A DNA stretch of 63,541 bases from Bacillota bacterium (GCA_023410445.1 JAEYPT010000004.1:1-63541); one strand, 5' to 3'. Positions 25,295 to 35,290 are shown, counted from the stretch's first letter. Translations and numbers: made by a program. Notes: generated from the sequence alone by a model not told the origin.

Positions 25295-26329
25295 TCACTC
25301 CCTTGTATCGTTGACGCTGGTGCGTTCGTATTCGTCGATGTCGAAGGTCAGCGGTTTCTCCTTCCCGCCGTCCAATCTGGTCGGATTCGCCCGGTCTGCC
25401 TTTTCCTTGGCAGCCTGTTCGGGGGTTGAAATGCCTTCCTTCTGCCAGCGCTCCAGAATCCGGTTCATATAGCTTGCGCTGAACTTGCCGGTTGCGTCGA
25501 CGGCGCGGTCATAGGCTTCGCGGACCATTCTTTCACTGAATTTCCACAGCAGAAGCCACTGGGAAGCAAAACCTTCCTCTTTCGCCGAGGGGGAGCGGTG
25601 GGGCATCCCCAGCACCTGCTCCACTGTGCGCCAGGCTTTCTGTGTTTCGGAGAGTCTGCGGAGCTTTTCCTCTGCCTTTTCGTGGGTGAAGATTTCTTCG
25701 TCCGCCCAGTTCATCGCGGCTTTTTCTATGTAGCGCATGTTGCTTTTTCCTATGCTGACCGCGTACTGCAGCAACATGATGATGACGTCGGACGGGAGGC
25801 CGAAATTGTCGTGCATCATCAAAAGCGTCGCGGAATCGCCGTTTGAGATCAGCCTTCCCAGAATTTCCTGCGCGGACTGCATCAGGCAGGAAATTTCGGT
25901 TGACTCGTTCATCCGCTTCGCAACGAATTCGTTGTCCGGTTTCTGCGGGCGGGAAAGAATGTGATGCTTCGGTTCCGCGGATTCCTGTGCCGGGGTCTTC
26001 GGGAGCGACTCCGGCTCCGGCGGCTTTTCCGGTGCGAACGGGGCGGCGACCGGCTGCACAGCTTCGGTCGGGGGCGGGGTGACGGTTTCACCGTTCACAG
26101 CGACGACCCCCGTTTCCTGCCAGTAGAGCATGGCGTCCCCGACGTCGGCCCGGTCGATGCCAAGGGCTTCGGCAATATCCTGCACCCCGAAGGGTTCCCC
26201 CGCGTGACGGAGCACCCAGAGCAGGACTTTTAGCTGGACGGAGCCAGCCAGCTTCAAATTTTGATCAACCACGGAGCAGGGAACGGCGAAAACGGAGTTC
26301 CACGCCCCTAAATTGATGGAATAACTCAT
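25295..26329 (-). CDS. DnaD/DnaB-domain replication initiation protein
   Basis: 344 residues. An N-terminal winged-helix region (LKVLLWVLRHAGEPFGVQDIAEALGI) is followed by a Pro/Glu-rich linker near 90-125, then two DnaD-like helical domains with the FSASYMNRILERWQKEGI signature near 275-300. It is a primosome/initiation protein of low-GC Gram-positives, co-transcribed with the helicase loader. Confidence 0.9.
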   Translation of the reverse strand: MSYSINLGAWNSVFAVPCSVVDQNLKLAGSVQLKVLLWVLRHAGEPFGVQDIAEALGIDRADVGDAMLYWQETGVVAVNGETVTPPPTEAVQPVAAPFAPEKPPEPESLPKTPAQESAEPKHHILSRPQKPDNEFVAKRMNESTEISCLMQSAQEILGRLISNGDSATLLMMHDNFGLPSDVIIMLLQYAVSIGKSNMRYIEKAAMNWADEEIFTHEKAEEKLRRLSETQKAWRTVEQVLGMPHRSPSAKEEGFASQWLLLWKFSERMVREAYDRAVDATGKFSASYMNRILERWQKEGISTPEQAAKEKADRANPTRLDGGKEKPLTFDIDEYERTSVNDTRE

Positions 26330-26437
26330 GCTTGTCTTCCTTTAATATCATTTCTGTCCCGACTATTATAGCATACCCGCACCAGATAGGGAATCGGGAA
26401 AACCCGGGGGAAAACGGATATTTTTTGACGAAGGTGC

Positions 26438-26467
26438 TTGACAAAGCACTGGTACTTGGCATATAAT
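26438..26467 (+). promoter_or_regulatory. Promoter of tRNA-Gly
   Basis: Perfect TTGACA and TATAAT boxes are 18 bp apart and end 18 bases before the tRNA. Confidence 0.85.
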
Positions 26468-26485
26468 ACGTAATGCACCGCCGAT

Positions 26486-26561
26486 GCGAACGTAGCTCAT
26501 CTGGTAGAGCGCCACCTTGCCAAGGTGGAGGTAGCGAGTTCGAGCCTCGTCGTTCGCTCCA
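26486..26561 (+). tRNA. tRNA-Gly (anticodon GCC)
   Basis: Acceptor stem GCGAACG/CGTTCGC. The anticodon stem CCACC/GGTGG encloses TTGCCAA, giving anticodon GCC. The T arm is CGAGTTCGAGCCTCG, the discriminator is T at 26558, and CCA is encoded at 26559-26561. Confidence 0.97.
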
Positions 26562-26574
26562 AGATTTTTTATGC

Positions 26575-26610
26575 AGAGACCGCCGTTGCAACAAAGCAGC
26601 GGCGGTCTCT
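26575..26610 (+). terminator. Terminator after tRNA-Gly
   Basis: A 15-bp stem (AGAGACCGCCGTTGC with GCAGCGGCGGTCTCT, one G-T pair) is followed by TTT. Confidence 0.85.
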
Positions 26611-26642
26611 TTGGGTGTTCTCCGGTTTGTTTTAAATCAATA

Positions 26643-26671
26643 TTCACAAATCGGGTGCTTCATGATATAAT
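26643..26671 (+). promoter_or_regulatory. Promoter of typA
   Basis: TTCACA and TATAAT are 17 bp apart, about 40 bases before the ATG. Confidence 0.65.
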
Positions 26672-26710
26672 AAATAATGTTTGCGAATTTGAAAAAAGAG
26701 GGAAATCTGC

Positions 26711-28531
26711 ATGGATGTCAGAAACGATTTAAGAAATGTTGCGATCATTGCCCACGTCGACCACGGAAAGACAACGCTGGTCGACCAGCTTCTGCGGCAA
26801 AGCGGTGTTTTCCGTGCCAACGAGGTCGTGGCCGAGCGCGTGATGGATTCCAATGATCTGGAACGGGAACGCGGGATTACCATACTTTCGAAAAACACGG
26901 CCGTCATGTACGACGACGTAAAGATCAACATTGTCGACACTCCGGGCCACGCCGATTTCGGCGGGGAAGTGGAACGCATCCTGATGATGGTGGACGGCGT
27001 TCTGCTGCTGGTGGACGCGTTCGAGGGATGCATGCCGCAGACTCGGTTTGTTCTGAAAAAGGCGCTGGGCCTCGGGAAAAAGCCGCTGGTCGTTGTTAAT
27101 AAGATCGACCGTCCCGGTGCTCGCCCAGCTGAGGTTGTGGACGAAGTGCTCGACCTCTTCATCGAGCTCGGAGCCAACGAAGATCAGCTCGAATTCCCGG
27201 TGGTCTATGCCTCGGGACGCGACGGCTATGCCACCGCCGACATCAACGTTCCCGGAACCGATATGAAGCCGCTTTTTGACGCGATCCTGCAGAACATCCC
27301 CGCGCCGAAGGGCGATGCGAACGGCCCGATGCAGGTGCTGTTCTCCAATATCGATTACGACGACTACGTAGGCCGCATCGGGGTTGGCCGCGTGGAGCGC
27401 GGTTCCATCAAGGTTGGGGATTCCGCCGTACTGTGCCACCGCGACGGGACGACCGCGAACGTGAAGGTCACGAAGCTCTATCAGTTTGAGGGCCTGAAGC
27501 GCACCGAGATGGATTCGGGAAAGCTGGGAGACATCGTTGCCGTCTCCGGCGTTACGGGAATCAATATCGGCGAGACGCTCTGCGCACCGGACTGTGTTGA
27601 GCCGCTGCCGTTCGTCAAGATCGACGAGCCGACCGTTTCCATGATGTTTATGGTAAACAACAGCCCGTTTGCGGGCAGAGAAGGAAAGTACGTTACTTCC
27701 CGCAATCTGCGCGACCGTCTGTTCAAGGAAGTGGAAACAAACGTAGCCATGCGCGTACAGGAGACCGATTCCCCAGATACCTTTAAGGTTTCCGGACGCG
27801 GCGAACTGCACCTTTCCATTCTGATTGAGGAAATGCGCAGGCAGGATTACGAGTTCCAGGTAACCAGCCCGCAGGTTATTTATAAGGAAATCAACGGCAA
27901 AAAGTACGAGCCGATCGAACTCCTCATGATCGAGGTACCGGACAGCTACGTTGGCGCGGTCATGGAAAAGCTCGGCACCCGCAAGGCGGAAATCGTCAAT
28001 ATGGGAACCCGGAACACTGGCGTTACCCATCTGGAATTCAAAATTCCGGCGCGCGGTCTTATGGGTTACCGGCAGGAATTCCTGACCGATACCAATGGCA
28101 ACGGAATTATGAATAATGTATTCGACAGCTACGAACCTTATAAGGGCGAGATCAATCAGCGTCCGCAGGGTTCTTTGATTGCCCATGAAACGGGCGAGTC
28201 CACCGGATACGGCCTGTTTTATGCGCAGGACCGCGGCCGTCTGTTCATTGGACCCGGCGTCGAGGTCTACGAGGGAATGATCGTCGGGGTCAGCCCGAAA
28301 TCGGACGATATTGCTGTCAACATCTGCAAGAAGAAGCACGCGACCAATACCCGCGCGTCCGGCTCGGATGATGCGCTGAAGCTTACTCCGCCCAGTAACC
28401 TGAGCTTGGAGCAGTGCCTGGAATTCATCAAGGCCGACGAACTGGTGGAGGTAACTCCGAAGTCGATCCGCATGCGGAAGACGGTGCTGGATAAGGAAAC
28501 GCGGATGAAACAGGCGAACAAGAAAAAATGA
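26711..28531 (+). CDS. typA: Translational GTPase TypA/BipA
   Basis: A 606-residue EF-G-like GTPase. P-loop AHVDHGKTTL is near 14-23, the switch region RGITILSKNTAV follows, then DTPGHADFGGEVERI, NKIDRPGARP, and the C-terminal BipA-specific GTRKAEIVNMG and YRQEFLTDTNGNGIMN blocks. It acts in ribosome assembly and stress adaptation. GAGGG precedes the ATG. Its TGA overlaps the next ATG (ATGA). Confidence 0.97.
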   Translation: MDVRNDLRNVAIIAHVDHGKTTLVDQLLRQSGVFRANEVVAERVMDSNDLERERGITILSKNTAVMYDDVKINIVDTPGHADFGGEVERILMMVDGVLLLVDAFEGCMPQTRFVLKKALGLGKKPLVVVNKIDRPGARPAEVVDEVLDLFIELGANEDQLEFPVVYASGRDGYATADINVPGTDMKPLFDAILQNIPAPKGDANGPMQVLFSNIDYDDYVGRIGVGRVERGSIKVGDSAVLCHRDGTTANVKVTKLYQFEGLKRTEMDSGKLGDIVAVSGVTGINIGETLCAPDCVEPLPFVKIDEPTVSMMFMVNNSPFAGREGKYVTSRNLRDRLFKEVETNVAMRVQETDSPDTFKVSGRGELHLSILIEEMRRQDYEFQVTSPQVIYKEINGKKYEPIELLMIEVPDSYVGAVMEKLGTRKAEIVNMGTRNTGVTHLEFKIPARGLMGYRQEFLTDTNGNGIMNNVFDSYEPYKGEINQRPQGSLIAHETGESTGYGLFYAQDRGRLFIGPGVEVYEGMIVGVSPKSDDIAVNICKKKHATNTRASGSDDALKLTPPSNLSLEQCLEFIKADELVEVTPKSIRMRKTVLDKETRMKQANKKK

Positions 28532-29430
28532 CTTTCGTAATTCTCGACCTTGAGTGGAACGGCGCTTACAGCCGACGGCTTAAGGGCTTCATCAATGAGA
28601 TTATCGAGTTCGGCGCTGTTAAGGTGGATGAACAGTTCAGGATTATCGACACGTTTGAAGCCCTGATCCGTCCACAGGTGGGGAAGAAGATCAGCGGTAA
28701 AATCCGCACGCTTACCAGCATTACGAACGAAGATCTGGAATGTGGCCTGCAGTTTATGCAGGTCACCGCCCGTTTTGGTAAATGGGTAGGGAATTCCATT
28801 CTGATGACCTGGGGCAAATCGGATATTCTGGCGCTGATCGAAAATTTCCGCTATTTCGGCGGAGGAAGATACATCCCGTTTTTAAAGCAGTATGTCAATC
28901 TGCAGGATTACTGTGAACGCCTGCTTGATTACGACCGGACGAAGCAGATCGGTCTTTCTACCGCCGCACAGCTTTTGGGGATCGACGAGGGCGGCTTTGA
29001 CCATCACCGCGCACTCGGCGACAGCCTGCTTTCCCTGCGCTGTCTGGAAAAACTCCATGTGCCGGGAAGACTGGAAGAATTCATCCAGCCAGCGGATTCC
29101 GATGATTTCTACGACCGCATGGAATTCCGCACAACGGTGATCTGCGATCTGAAACACCCGCTCATTCAGCCCTCCGATCTTTCTTTCTGCTGCGACCTGT
29201 GCGGCCGCAGGGCGAGGCGCGTCGGCGAGTGGCAGCTTCGGAACAAAAGCTTTCGGGCTGAGTTCCTGTGTAGAAGATGCGACCACCGTTTTTATGGCAG
29301 GGTTCAGTTCAAGCTGAAATACGAGGGCATGGTCGTCCGGAAGACGATTCTTCCGTATCGGACCGAGCCGGAAGGCGGAGACGCGACGGCAGAGCCAGCG
29401 GCGGAGCCCGAAAAAGCACAGCAGGAGTAA
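28528..29430 (+). CDS. DEDD-family 3'-5' exonuclease with C-terminal zinc ribbon
   Basis: 300 residues. An RNase T/DnaQ-like exonuclease domain starts with D7 and E9 in ILDLEWN and ends with the HHRALGDSLLSL motif carrying the catalytic His and Asp. The C-terminal part contains CDLCGRRARRV and CRRCDHRF, a probable zinc ribbon, and a Glu/Ala-rich tail. It is coupled to typA by an ATGA overlap. The nucleic-acid substrate is unknown. Confidence 0.85.
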   Translation: MTFVILDLEWNGAYSRRLKGFINEIIEFGAVKVDEQFRIIDTFEALIRPQVGKKISGKIRTLTSITNEDLECGLQFMQVTARFGKWVGNSILMTWGKSDILALIENFRYFGGGRYIPFLKQYVNLQDYCERLLDYDRTKQIGLSTAAQLLGIDEGGFDHHRALGDSLLSLRCLEKLHVPGRLEEFIQPADSDDFYDRMEFRTTVICDLKHPLIQPSDLSFCCDLCGRRARRVGEWQLRNKSFRAEFLCRRCDHRFYGRVQFKLKYEGMVVRKTILPYRTEPEGGDATAEPAAEPEKAQQE

Positions 29431-29435
29431 AGCTT

Positions 29436-29463
29436 GCCCCATCCGGTGGGATGGGGCTCTTTA
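29436..29463 (+). terminator. Terminator of the typA operon
   Basis: GCCCCATCC and GGATGGGGC pair around GGTG, followed by TCTTTATTTT. Confidence 0.85.
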
Positions 29464-29498
29464 TTTTGGACGGTTTTTTTATTTTAGAAAGAAAAATG

Positions 29499-29526
29499 TT
29501 GAAACGCGGTAATTTTCATGTATACT
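29499..29526 (+). promoter_or_regulatory. Promoter of pgeF and the radical SAM gene
   Basis: TTGAAA and TATACT are 16 bp apart, about 45 bases before the TTG start. Confidence 0.55.
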
Positions 29527-29571
29527 GTTAGTTATCCGATTTTCAGATAAGATACGAAGGCGGCGGTTTTA

Positions 29572-30426
29572 TTGGAGATTCAGTCGGTAGGCAATATGAC
29601 GAAGCGGGTGCGGAACGGGGTGGAATTCCTGACCTTTCCGATTTTCGAACCGTGGACCTTTGTCCGTCACGCGTTTTCTACAAGGATCGGGGGAGTCAGC
29701 GAAAATGAGTTTGCTTCCATGAACCTGAGTTTCCGTCGGGGGGATCCTGACGAAAACGTGATGGAAAATTACCGTAGATTCTGCGGGGCGGCGGGCTTTG
29801 ACCCGGAGACGCTGGTTTCCTCCGCTCAGGTTCATCATACGGTAATCCGGAGGGTCGGCCGGGAAAACTGCGGAGAGGGCTTTACAAAGCCGAAAAGCAC
29901 GGCCGGCGTAGACGGCCTGATTACCAATGAACCCGGCGTCACGTTGGTAACGCATTATGCGGACTGCGTGCCTCTGTTTCTTCTGGATACGCGCAACCGG
30001 GCAATTGGTCTCATACATTCCGGCTGGCGCGGCACCGCCGCCAAAATCGGCCTGGCCGCCGTCAAGACGATGCACCGGGAATTCGGGACCCGGCCGGGTG
30101 ATCTGGTCGCGGGGATCGGCCCATCCATCGGACCCTGCTGCTTTGAGGTAGACGCGCCGGTACAGGAAGTTTTTGCAGGCATGGCGGAGCTCCAGCCCGA
30201 AGACCTGATTACGGACGACGGCAACGGAAAATATCATATTGACCTCTGGGAAGCGAACCGACGCATCCTGAGCCAGGCGGGCCTGCCGGATGAACATATT
30301 GCGGTGGCGAAGCTGTGCACGGAGTGCAACGCAGACTGGCTGTTTTCGCATCGCGCAAGCGGGGGAAAGCGCGGCGGGCTCGCGGCGTTTATGTCGCTGA
30401 CAAAGGAAGACCGGCATGGAAATTGA
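29572..30426 (+). CDS. pgeF: Peptidoglycan editing factor PgeF (YfiH, laccase-like fold)
   Basis: A 284-residue single-domain protein with the family core: THYADCVPLFLLD, the zinc-binding HSGWRGTAAKI, and the GIGPSIGPCCFEV block. Members have purine-nucleoside phosphorylase and peptidoglycan-editing activities. The start is taken as TTG at 29572 with AAGGCGG upstream; an ATG at 29596 is the alternative and would lose eight residues. It overlaps the next gene by 11 bases. Confidence 0.9.
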   Translation: MEIQSVGNMTKRVRNGVEFLTFPIFEPWTFVRHAFSTRIGGVSENEFASMNLSFRRGDPDENVMENYRRFCGAAGFDPETLVSSAQVHHTVIRRVGRENCGEGFTKPKSTAGVDGLITNEPGVTLVTHYADCVPLFLLDTRNRAIGLIHSGWRGTAAKIGLAAVKTMHREFGTRPGDLVAGIGPSIGPCCFEVDAPVQEVFAGMAELQPEDLITDDGNGKYHIDLWEANRRILSQAGLPDEHIAVAKLCTECNADWLFSHRASGGKRGGLAAFMSLTKEDRHGN

Positions 30427-31303
30427 GCGCTGTATGCTTTGCCCGCGCCGCTGTGGGGTAAAACGGGAAGCCCGGTCCGGGTCCGGCTTCTGTGGGATGG
30501 GAGCGGACGCCGCCGTCGCACGTGCGGCGCTGCACTTCTGGGAGGAACCCTGCATCAGCGGCACGCGCGGTTCCGGTGCGGTCTTTTTCACCGGTTGCTC
30601 GCTGCGGTGTGTCTTTTGCCAGAATTATGAGATCAGCACGGAACGGGAAACCGGGAAATTGGTCACATCCGCTGAGCTTTCCGAAATCTTTCGGCGCCTG
30701 ACGGAGCAGGGGGCGCACAACATCAATCTCGTCACCGCGACGCACTTCGTTCCCGCGGTGGTTGAGGCGCTTTCCCTTTGGAAGCCCCCGGTTCCGGTCG
30801 TCTATAATTGCGGCGGATACGAGAGTGTTTCCACGCTGAGGCTCCTGGAGGGATATGTCGATATTTATCTCCCGGATCTGAAATACGCCGACTCCGAGGA
30901 CGCCGGTCGGTATTCCGATGCTCCCGACTATGTGGAGACCGCTCATGCCGCCATTGAGGAGATGTTCCGTCAGACCGGACCGGCTCAATACGATGAGGGC
31001 GGCCTCATGAAGCGCGGCACACTGGTGCGGCATCTGATTCTGCCCGGGCATACCCGAGGGAGCATAGCGGTGCTCGAATGGCTTCACGGTCGCTTTCCAG
31101 AAGGGGTTCCGGTCAGCCTGATGGCCCAGTACGTTCCGTGTGGGCATGCCGCACAATTTCCGGAGATCAATCGCCGTGTCACGGCACGCGAGTATCGGAA
31201 GGTGCAGGAGCATCTGTTTTCCCTCGGGCTGGATGGCTATCTGCAGGAACGCGAGTCGGCCAGCAAAACCTACATTCCCCCGTTTAATCTTGAAGGAGTA
31301 TAA
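30416..31303 (+). CDS. PflX-like radical SAM protein (COG1313 type)
   Basis: 295 residues. The radical SAM triad is C61, C65 and C68 in GCSLRCVFCQN. A second cysteine set near the N-terminus (C6, C9, C13, C26) could hold another cluster. The rest matches the pyruvate-formate-lyase-activating-enzyme-like PflX group, whose substrate is unknown. It overlaps pgeF by 11 bases and ends before a strong hairpin. Confidence 0.86.
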   Translation: MEIERCMLCPRRCGVKREARSGSGFCGMGADAAVARAALHFWEEPCISGTRGSGAVFFTGCSLRCVFCQNYEISTERETGKLVTSAELSEIFRRLTEQGAHNINLVTATHFVPAVVEALSLWKPPVPVVYNCGGYESVSTLRLLEGYVDIYLPDLKYADSEDAGRYSDAPDYVETAHAAIEEMFRQTGPAQYDEGGLMKRGTLVRHLILPGHTRGSIAVLEWLHGRFPEGVPVSLMAQYVPCGHAAQFPEINRRVTAREYRKVQEHLFSLGLDGYLQERESASKTYIPPFNLEGV

Positions 31304-31334
31304 AAATCGGTTTTCACGCAGGAGAACCGGTTCA

Positions 31335-31375
31335 AAAAAGCGTCCGTCCTCAGAATCTGAAGGCGGACGCTTTTT
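31335..31375. terminator. Terminator between convergent genes
   Basis: AAAAAGCGTCCG and CGGACGCTTTTT pair with an internal stem, between the radical SAM gene and the P-type ATPase gene. It is A/T-rich on both flanks, so usable by both strands. Confidence 0.85.
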
Positions 31376-31388
31376 GTATTGATATTTC

Positions 31389-33752
31389 CTATTTTTTTAG
31401 AATTATCTTTTCTATTAAATGGAACAGGACCGCCATCAGGCTGGCGGAGAAGATCATCAGTGGAACCAGAAGAAACGCCATGCCCGCCGTGACGGCTGTC
31501 ACTTCGAACAGCGTGGGAAACAGTAGGAGGGCAAGGATGAACACAGCGGTCATCGAGCCGGCCAAAATGGTGTGTTCGATGGTGAACGGCCAACATACCT
31601 TATATAGGATCAGCAGGCCGGTAAAGCCGGTAATCAGCACGGAGAGTGTGGAAATATCCGCCCTCGAAAAATTGAAGTACTGCGCCAGAATGGCCAGAAG
31701 GACGACATTTGTCGCCATCGCAAGGGCACCGGGAATGGACTTTTCCATTACGTTTGCACGGAAGCTTCCCCGCAGGCGTTCACGGTTCGGCTCCAGAGCG
31801 AGGATAAAAGACGGGAAACCAATCGTTACCGCGTTAATCAGCGTGAACTGGATCGGCTGAAACGGATAAGCGCTCTTCAAAAACAGAAACACCACGGCGA
31901 TGATTCCGGAAAAGATTGCCTTGACCAAGAATAGGGAGGCGGAGCGCTGCAGATTGTTGATGGAGCGCCGTCCTTCCGCGACGATTTTCGGCATGACGGC
32001 GAAGTCGGAGTCCAATAGGACAAGCTGGGAGACTGTACGGGCCGCGTCGCTGCCGGAGGCCATTGCAATGCTGCAGTCGCTTTCGCGCAGAGCGGGGACG
32101 TCGTTTACCCCGTCTCCGGTCATCGCAACGGTATGCTGCTTTTCCTTCAGCGCCTTGACCAGGTCCAGCTTCTGCTTGGGCGTTACGCGCCCGAACACCG
32201 TATATTCTTCGGTGGCAGCGCGGAGATCGTCCTCGGTTTTCAGCGTCGATGCATCGATGCATCGGTCCGCATTTTTCAGTCCCGCCCGTTTGGCGATGCT
32301 TGCGACCGTCAAAGGATTGTCGCCGGAAATCACCTTGAGCGCAACGCCCTGATCCGCAAAATAAGCGAGAGCCTGCGGTGCGTTTTTCCGGATTCGGTCG
32401 CTCAGAAGAATCAGCGCGGCAGGCCGCGCGCCGGTGGGCGTTCCGCCCTCTTCCGGAAGTGTATCGGCCTGCGCCAGAAGCAGCACGCGGTGGCCGTCCG
32501 CGGAGTGCCGTTCCACCTCGGGACGGATCGATTCGAATTGATCCCGCAGAATGAATTCTCCGGCTCCGAGCAGATAGCAGCCTTCCTTTTCAAAACAGGC
32601 TCCGCTCCATTTGCGTGCGGAGGAAAACGCCACGGTGTGCGAGCAGCTCCATCCCGGGGGAGTAGGGAGCGATGAGCGCAGAGCACTCATCGTGGGGGTT
32701 CGGTCTTCGCTCAGTGCGGCGGAAAGGGCAGAGAGGGCCTCCTTGATCTGTTCCTCGGTAAAACCGGGCAGCGGAAGAATCTGATCCGTTTGGAGGCTGC
32801 CTTCCGTGATTGTGCCGGTTTTGTCCAGACAGAGCACGTCAACCCGGGCGAGGGCTTCAATGGAATACAGCTCCTGAACGAGGGCTCTGTGGCGCGCCAG
32901 TCGGATGACGCTGACGGCGAGCACAACGCTGGTCAGAAGAACCAGTCCTTCCGGGATCATGCCGATCAGGGCCGCTACGGTGCTTACAACGGAGAGCCGC
33001 AGAGACTGGCCGGAGACAAAAAATTGCTTGTAAAACAGGAGGCACCCGATTGGAATGATGGAAAACCCGATGATTTTTATAATCCGGTTGATCCAGTTCA
33101 AAATTTCGGAGGATGGCTTTTTCTGCTTTCTTCCGCTTGCGGTGATTTTGGCGGCATAGTTGTCCGCTCCGACGTGCTCCACGCGGGCATGGCAGGAGCC
33201 GCTGACCAGAAAGCTTCCGCTCTTAAGGCTGTTACCCTGACATTTGACCACGGGGTCCGCTTCTCCGGTGACAAGGGATTCGTCTGTTTCGCACTCTCCG
33301 CTGAGAACGATGCAGTCCGCACAGACCTGGTTCCCGGTGCGGAGAATGGTGATGTCGTCCAATACGATGTTTTCCACCGGAATTTCCGTTTCCCGTCCGT
33401 CCCGCAGCACACAGGCTTTGGGTTCCGTGATGACGGAGAGACGGTCGATCGTCTTTTTCGCTTTGATTTCCTGCAGCGTTCCGATCAGCGCATTGCAGAT
33501 GATGACTCCCATGAACAAAAGGTTCTTATAGGAACCCACCGACAGAATCAGAGCGGCGAGCACAATGTTCAGAATATTAAACGGTGTAATCAGATTACTT
33601 CGGATAATCTGCGGCACGGATTTGGTTTTTACGGCTTCCGACCGGTTGGAATGGCCTTGCCGGATTCGTTCGGAGACCTGTTCTGCGGAAAGACCGGATG
33701 GAAGCTCTGGGGATTGATTCTCCCCGGAAACGGTTTCATTGATAGGTTCCAA
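31389..33752 (-). CDS. P-type cation-translocating ATPase (HAD-IC family)
   Basis: A 787-residue P2-like ATPase. It has a cytoplasmic N-terminus, about ten transmembrane helices, the actuator LVTGEADP, the helix-4 motif GMIPEGLVLLTS, the phosphorylation site DKTGTITEGS, and the hinge MTGDGVNDVPALRESD. IPEG in helix 4 suits Ca2+/Mn2+- or related cation pumps, but the ion cannot be fixed. The start is TTG at 33752 with GAGG about eight bases upstream. No metal-responsive regulator is adjacent. Confidence 0.9.
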   Translation of the reverse strand: MEPINETVSGENQSPELPSGLSAEQVSERIRQGHSNRSEAVKTKSVPQIIRSNLITPFNILNIVLAALILSVGSYKNLLFMGVIICNALIGTLQEIKAKKTIDRLSVITEPKACVLRDGRETEIPVENIVLDDITILRTGNQVCADCIVLSGECETDESLVTGEADPVVKCQGNSLKSGSFLVSGSCHARVEHVGADNYAAKITASGRKQKKPSSEILNWINRIIKIIGFSIIPIGCLLFYKQFFVSGQSLRLSVVSTVAALIGMIPEGLVLLTSVVLAVSVIRLARHRALVQELYSIEALARVDVLCLDKTGTITEGSLQTDQILPLPGFTEEQIKEALSALSAALSEDRTPTMSALRSSLPTPPGWSCSHTVAFSSARKWSGACFEKEGCYLLGAGEFILRDQFESIRPEVERHSADGHRVLLLAQADTLPEEGGTPTGARPAALILLSDRIRKNAPQALAYFADQGVALKVISGDNPLTVASIAKRAGLKNADRCIDASTLKTEDDLRAATEEYTVFGRVTPKQKLDLVKALKEKQHTVAMTGDGVNDVPALRESDCSIAMASGSDAARTVSQLVLLDSDFAVMPKIVAEGRRSINNLQRSASLFLVKAIFSGIIAVVFLFLKSAYPFQPIQFTLINAVTIGFPSFILALEPNRERLRGSFRANVMEKSIPGALAMATNVVLLAILAQYFNFSRADISTLSVLITGFTGLLILYKVCWPFTIEHTILAGSMTAVFILALLLFPTLFEVTAVTAGMAFLLVPLMIFSASLMAVLFHLIEKIILKK

Positions 33753-33938
33753 TCACTTTGCCTCATTCCATGAAATTTCGCTTGCTTTTTTCAATGTTGT
33801 TATTGTATCACAGGCCGCCCTCGCAATTGCAAAAAGAATTTAAACTTTTTTCCGAGTTTGTTCAAATCTGTCTCATTAATTTGTGATAGTGTACAAATAA
33901 TAATATTGCTGTTTGATATTTTCAATACAGGATGAATC

Positions 33939-33966
33939 TTGCTTCGCTTTCACTTTGTGCTATAAT
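33939..33966 (+). promoter_or_regulatory. Promoter of the O-antigen-ligase-like gene
   Basis: TTGCTT and TATAAT are 16 bp apart. Transcription would begin near 33973, so the ATG at 33932 is not the start. Confidence 0.6.
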
Positions 33967-34051
33967 AGTCAATTGTGGCCGGAGACAGTTCGGCTTCTGG
34001 AAGGGGTTGGCAACTATAGAAGCTGTTAAACAGGCTGTGCATGGGAATCTG

Positions 34052-35245
34052 ATGCAGGCAGTAAAAAATGTTCAGTCGGATATGGACCGTTATCTTGTTT
34101 TACTGTTGACCGTATCGATTTTTCTGCCGTTCTATTTCAGCGTGGCGTGTGTGATCTCCATTTCCATCATGACGATGATCAATTGTCGGAAGAGGGAACG
34201 CGCGTTCAGTGCACCGTATACGAAATTTCTGTTTGTTTTTGTAATAGCGACCTTTTTCATAGCGGCCTACTATAACAATTATAACGGTATGATGTATTCT
34301 ATCACGATTTATGCCGTTGTGGTCAGTGCGCTGTATCTGCGCAGCATTATGACCCGTCTGATTTTTAATCAGGCATTGGATTTGGCTTGCCTTTCAAGCA
34401 TTTGGTGCCTGTTTATCGCCTTGTACCAAAAGGCGACGGCCTATGCGCTTGCGCCGAATTACAGACCGGTTTCCGTGTTTTCGAACGCGAACTATTATGG
34501 CATGGTGCTTGAATTTGTAATTCTGATTGCACTGTACCGGATTTACACCAATCCGAAGCTGAAAGCGTTTTATCTGATCGTCATTGGCCTCAGCTTTTTC
34601 GGAATTTACCTAACGGCGAGCTTTTCGTCGCTTGCGGCAGTTCTGTGTGCGGTAATGGCGATGCTGCTGCTGAAAAAACAATATCGCTATGCAGGTGCCT
34701 TTGTTTTAGCTATTTCGTTGTGTGGAGTTATCTTGTTCCTTTTCCCGTCTTTGATCCCGCGCGGTTCGGAAGCGCTGGACCGTACGATTGCGGAACGGCT
34801 GTCAATTTGGGTAACCGCCATTCGGGGATTCCGGCAGGAGCCGTTGTTTGGGCAGGGAGCAATGACCTACCAGTTGATTTATGAACAATTTGCGGGCTAT
34901 AAGACGTACCACTGCCACAATCTCTTTTTGGATATGCTCCTGAATTATGGAATTGTAGGATTTGCCGCAATCAGCTTTTACTTTTTAATGCAGGCTCGCA
35001 TTCTGCTGTTCCGTGTCAGGAATAATATCTGCAACAACATGAACATCCTTTTGCTGTCGATGCTGACTGCGATTGTTATCCATGGGATGACGGACGTTAC
35101 TATTTTCTGGATTCAGACTGCGGTTCTTTTTCTGCTGGCTTATTCTTCCACTGGAATCGATTCCGTTTACATGGAACGCCGTATGCTTGCGCCGGCATAT
35201 CTGTCGGAGTATTCTTCAGATGCCTATCTCAGGCGTCTGACCTGA
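34052..35245 (+). CDS. O-antigen ligase/polymerase-like membrane protein
   Basis: About 397 residues with ten or more predicted transmembrane helices. The Wzy_C signature is present: RTIAERLSIWVTAIRGFRQEP, then GQGAMTYQ and a conserved YHCHNLFLDMLLNYGIVGF loop. Such proteins join glycan units at the outer face of the membrane. The start is uncertain; ATG at 34052 or GTG at 34037 lie downstream of the promoter, and neither has a strong ribosome site. No other polysaccharide genes lie next to it. Confidence 0.8.
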   Translation: MQAVKNVQSDMDRYLVLLLTVSIFLPFYFSVACVISISIMTMINCRKRERAFSAPYTKFLFVFVIATFFIAAYYNNYNGMMYSITIYAVVVSALYLRSIMTRLIFNQALDLACLSSIWCLFIALYQKATAYALAPNYRPVSVFSNANYYGMVLEFVILIALYRIYTNPKLKAFYLIVIGLSFFGIYLTASFSSLAAVLCAVMAMLLLKKQYRYAGAFVLAISLCGVILFLFPSLIPRGSEALDRTIAERLSIWVTAIRGFRQEPLFGQGAMTYQLIYEQFAGYKTYHCHNLFLDMLLNYGIVGFAAISFYFLMQARILLFRVRNNICNNMNILLLSMLTAIVIHGMTDVTIFWIQTAVLFLLAYSSTGIDSVYMERRMLAPAYLSEYSSDAYLRRLT

Positions 35246-35290
35246 CCGTTTCCTTTTTAGCCGGAAAAGCGAAATTTTTGAAATTAGTAA

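Noticed and set aside
26729..28339. 536-codon open frame antisense to typA
   Set aside because: Shadow frame created by codon bias; typA is certain and no start signals are present on the other strand.
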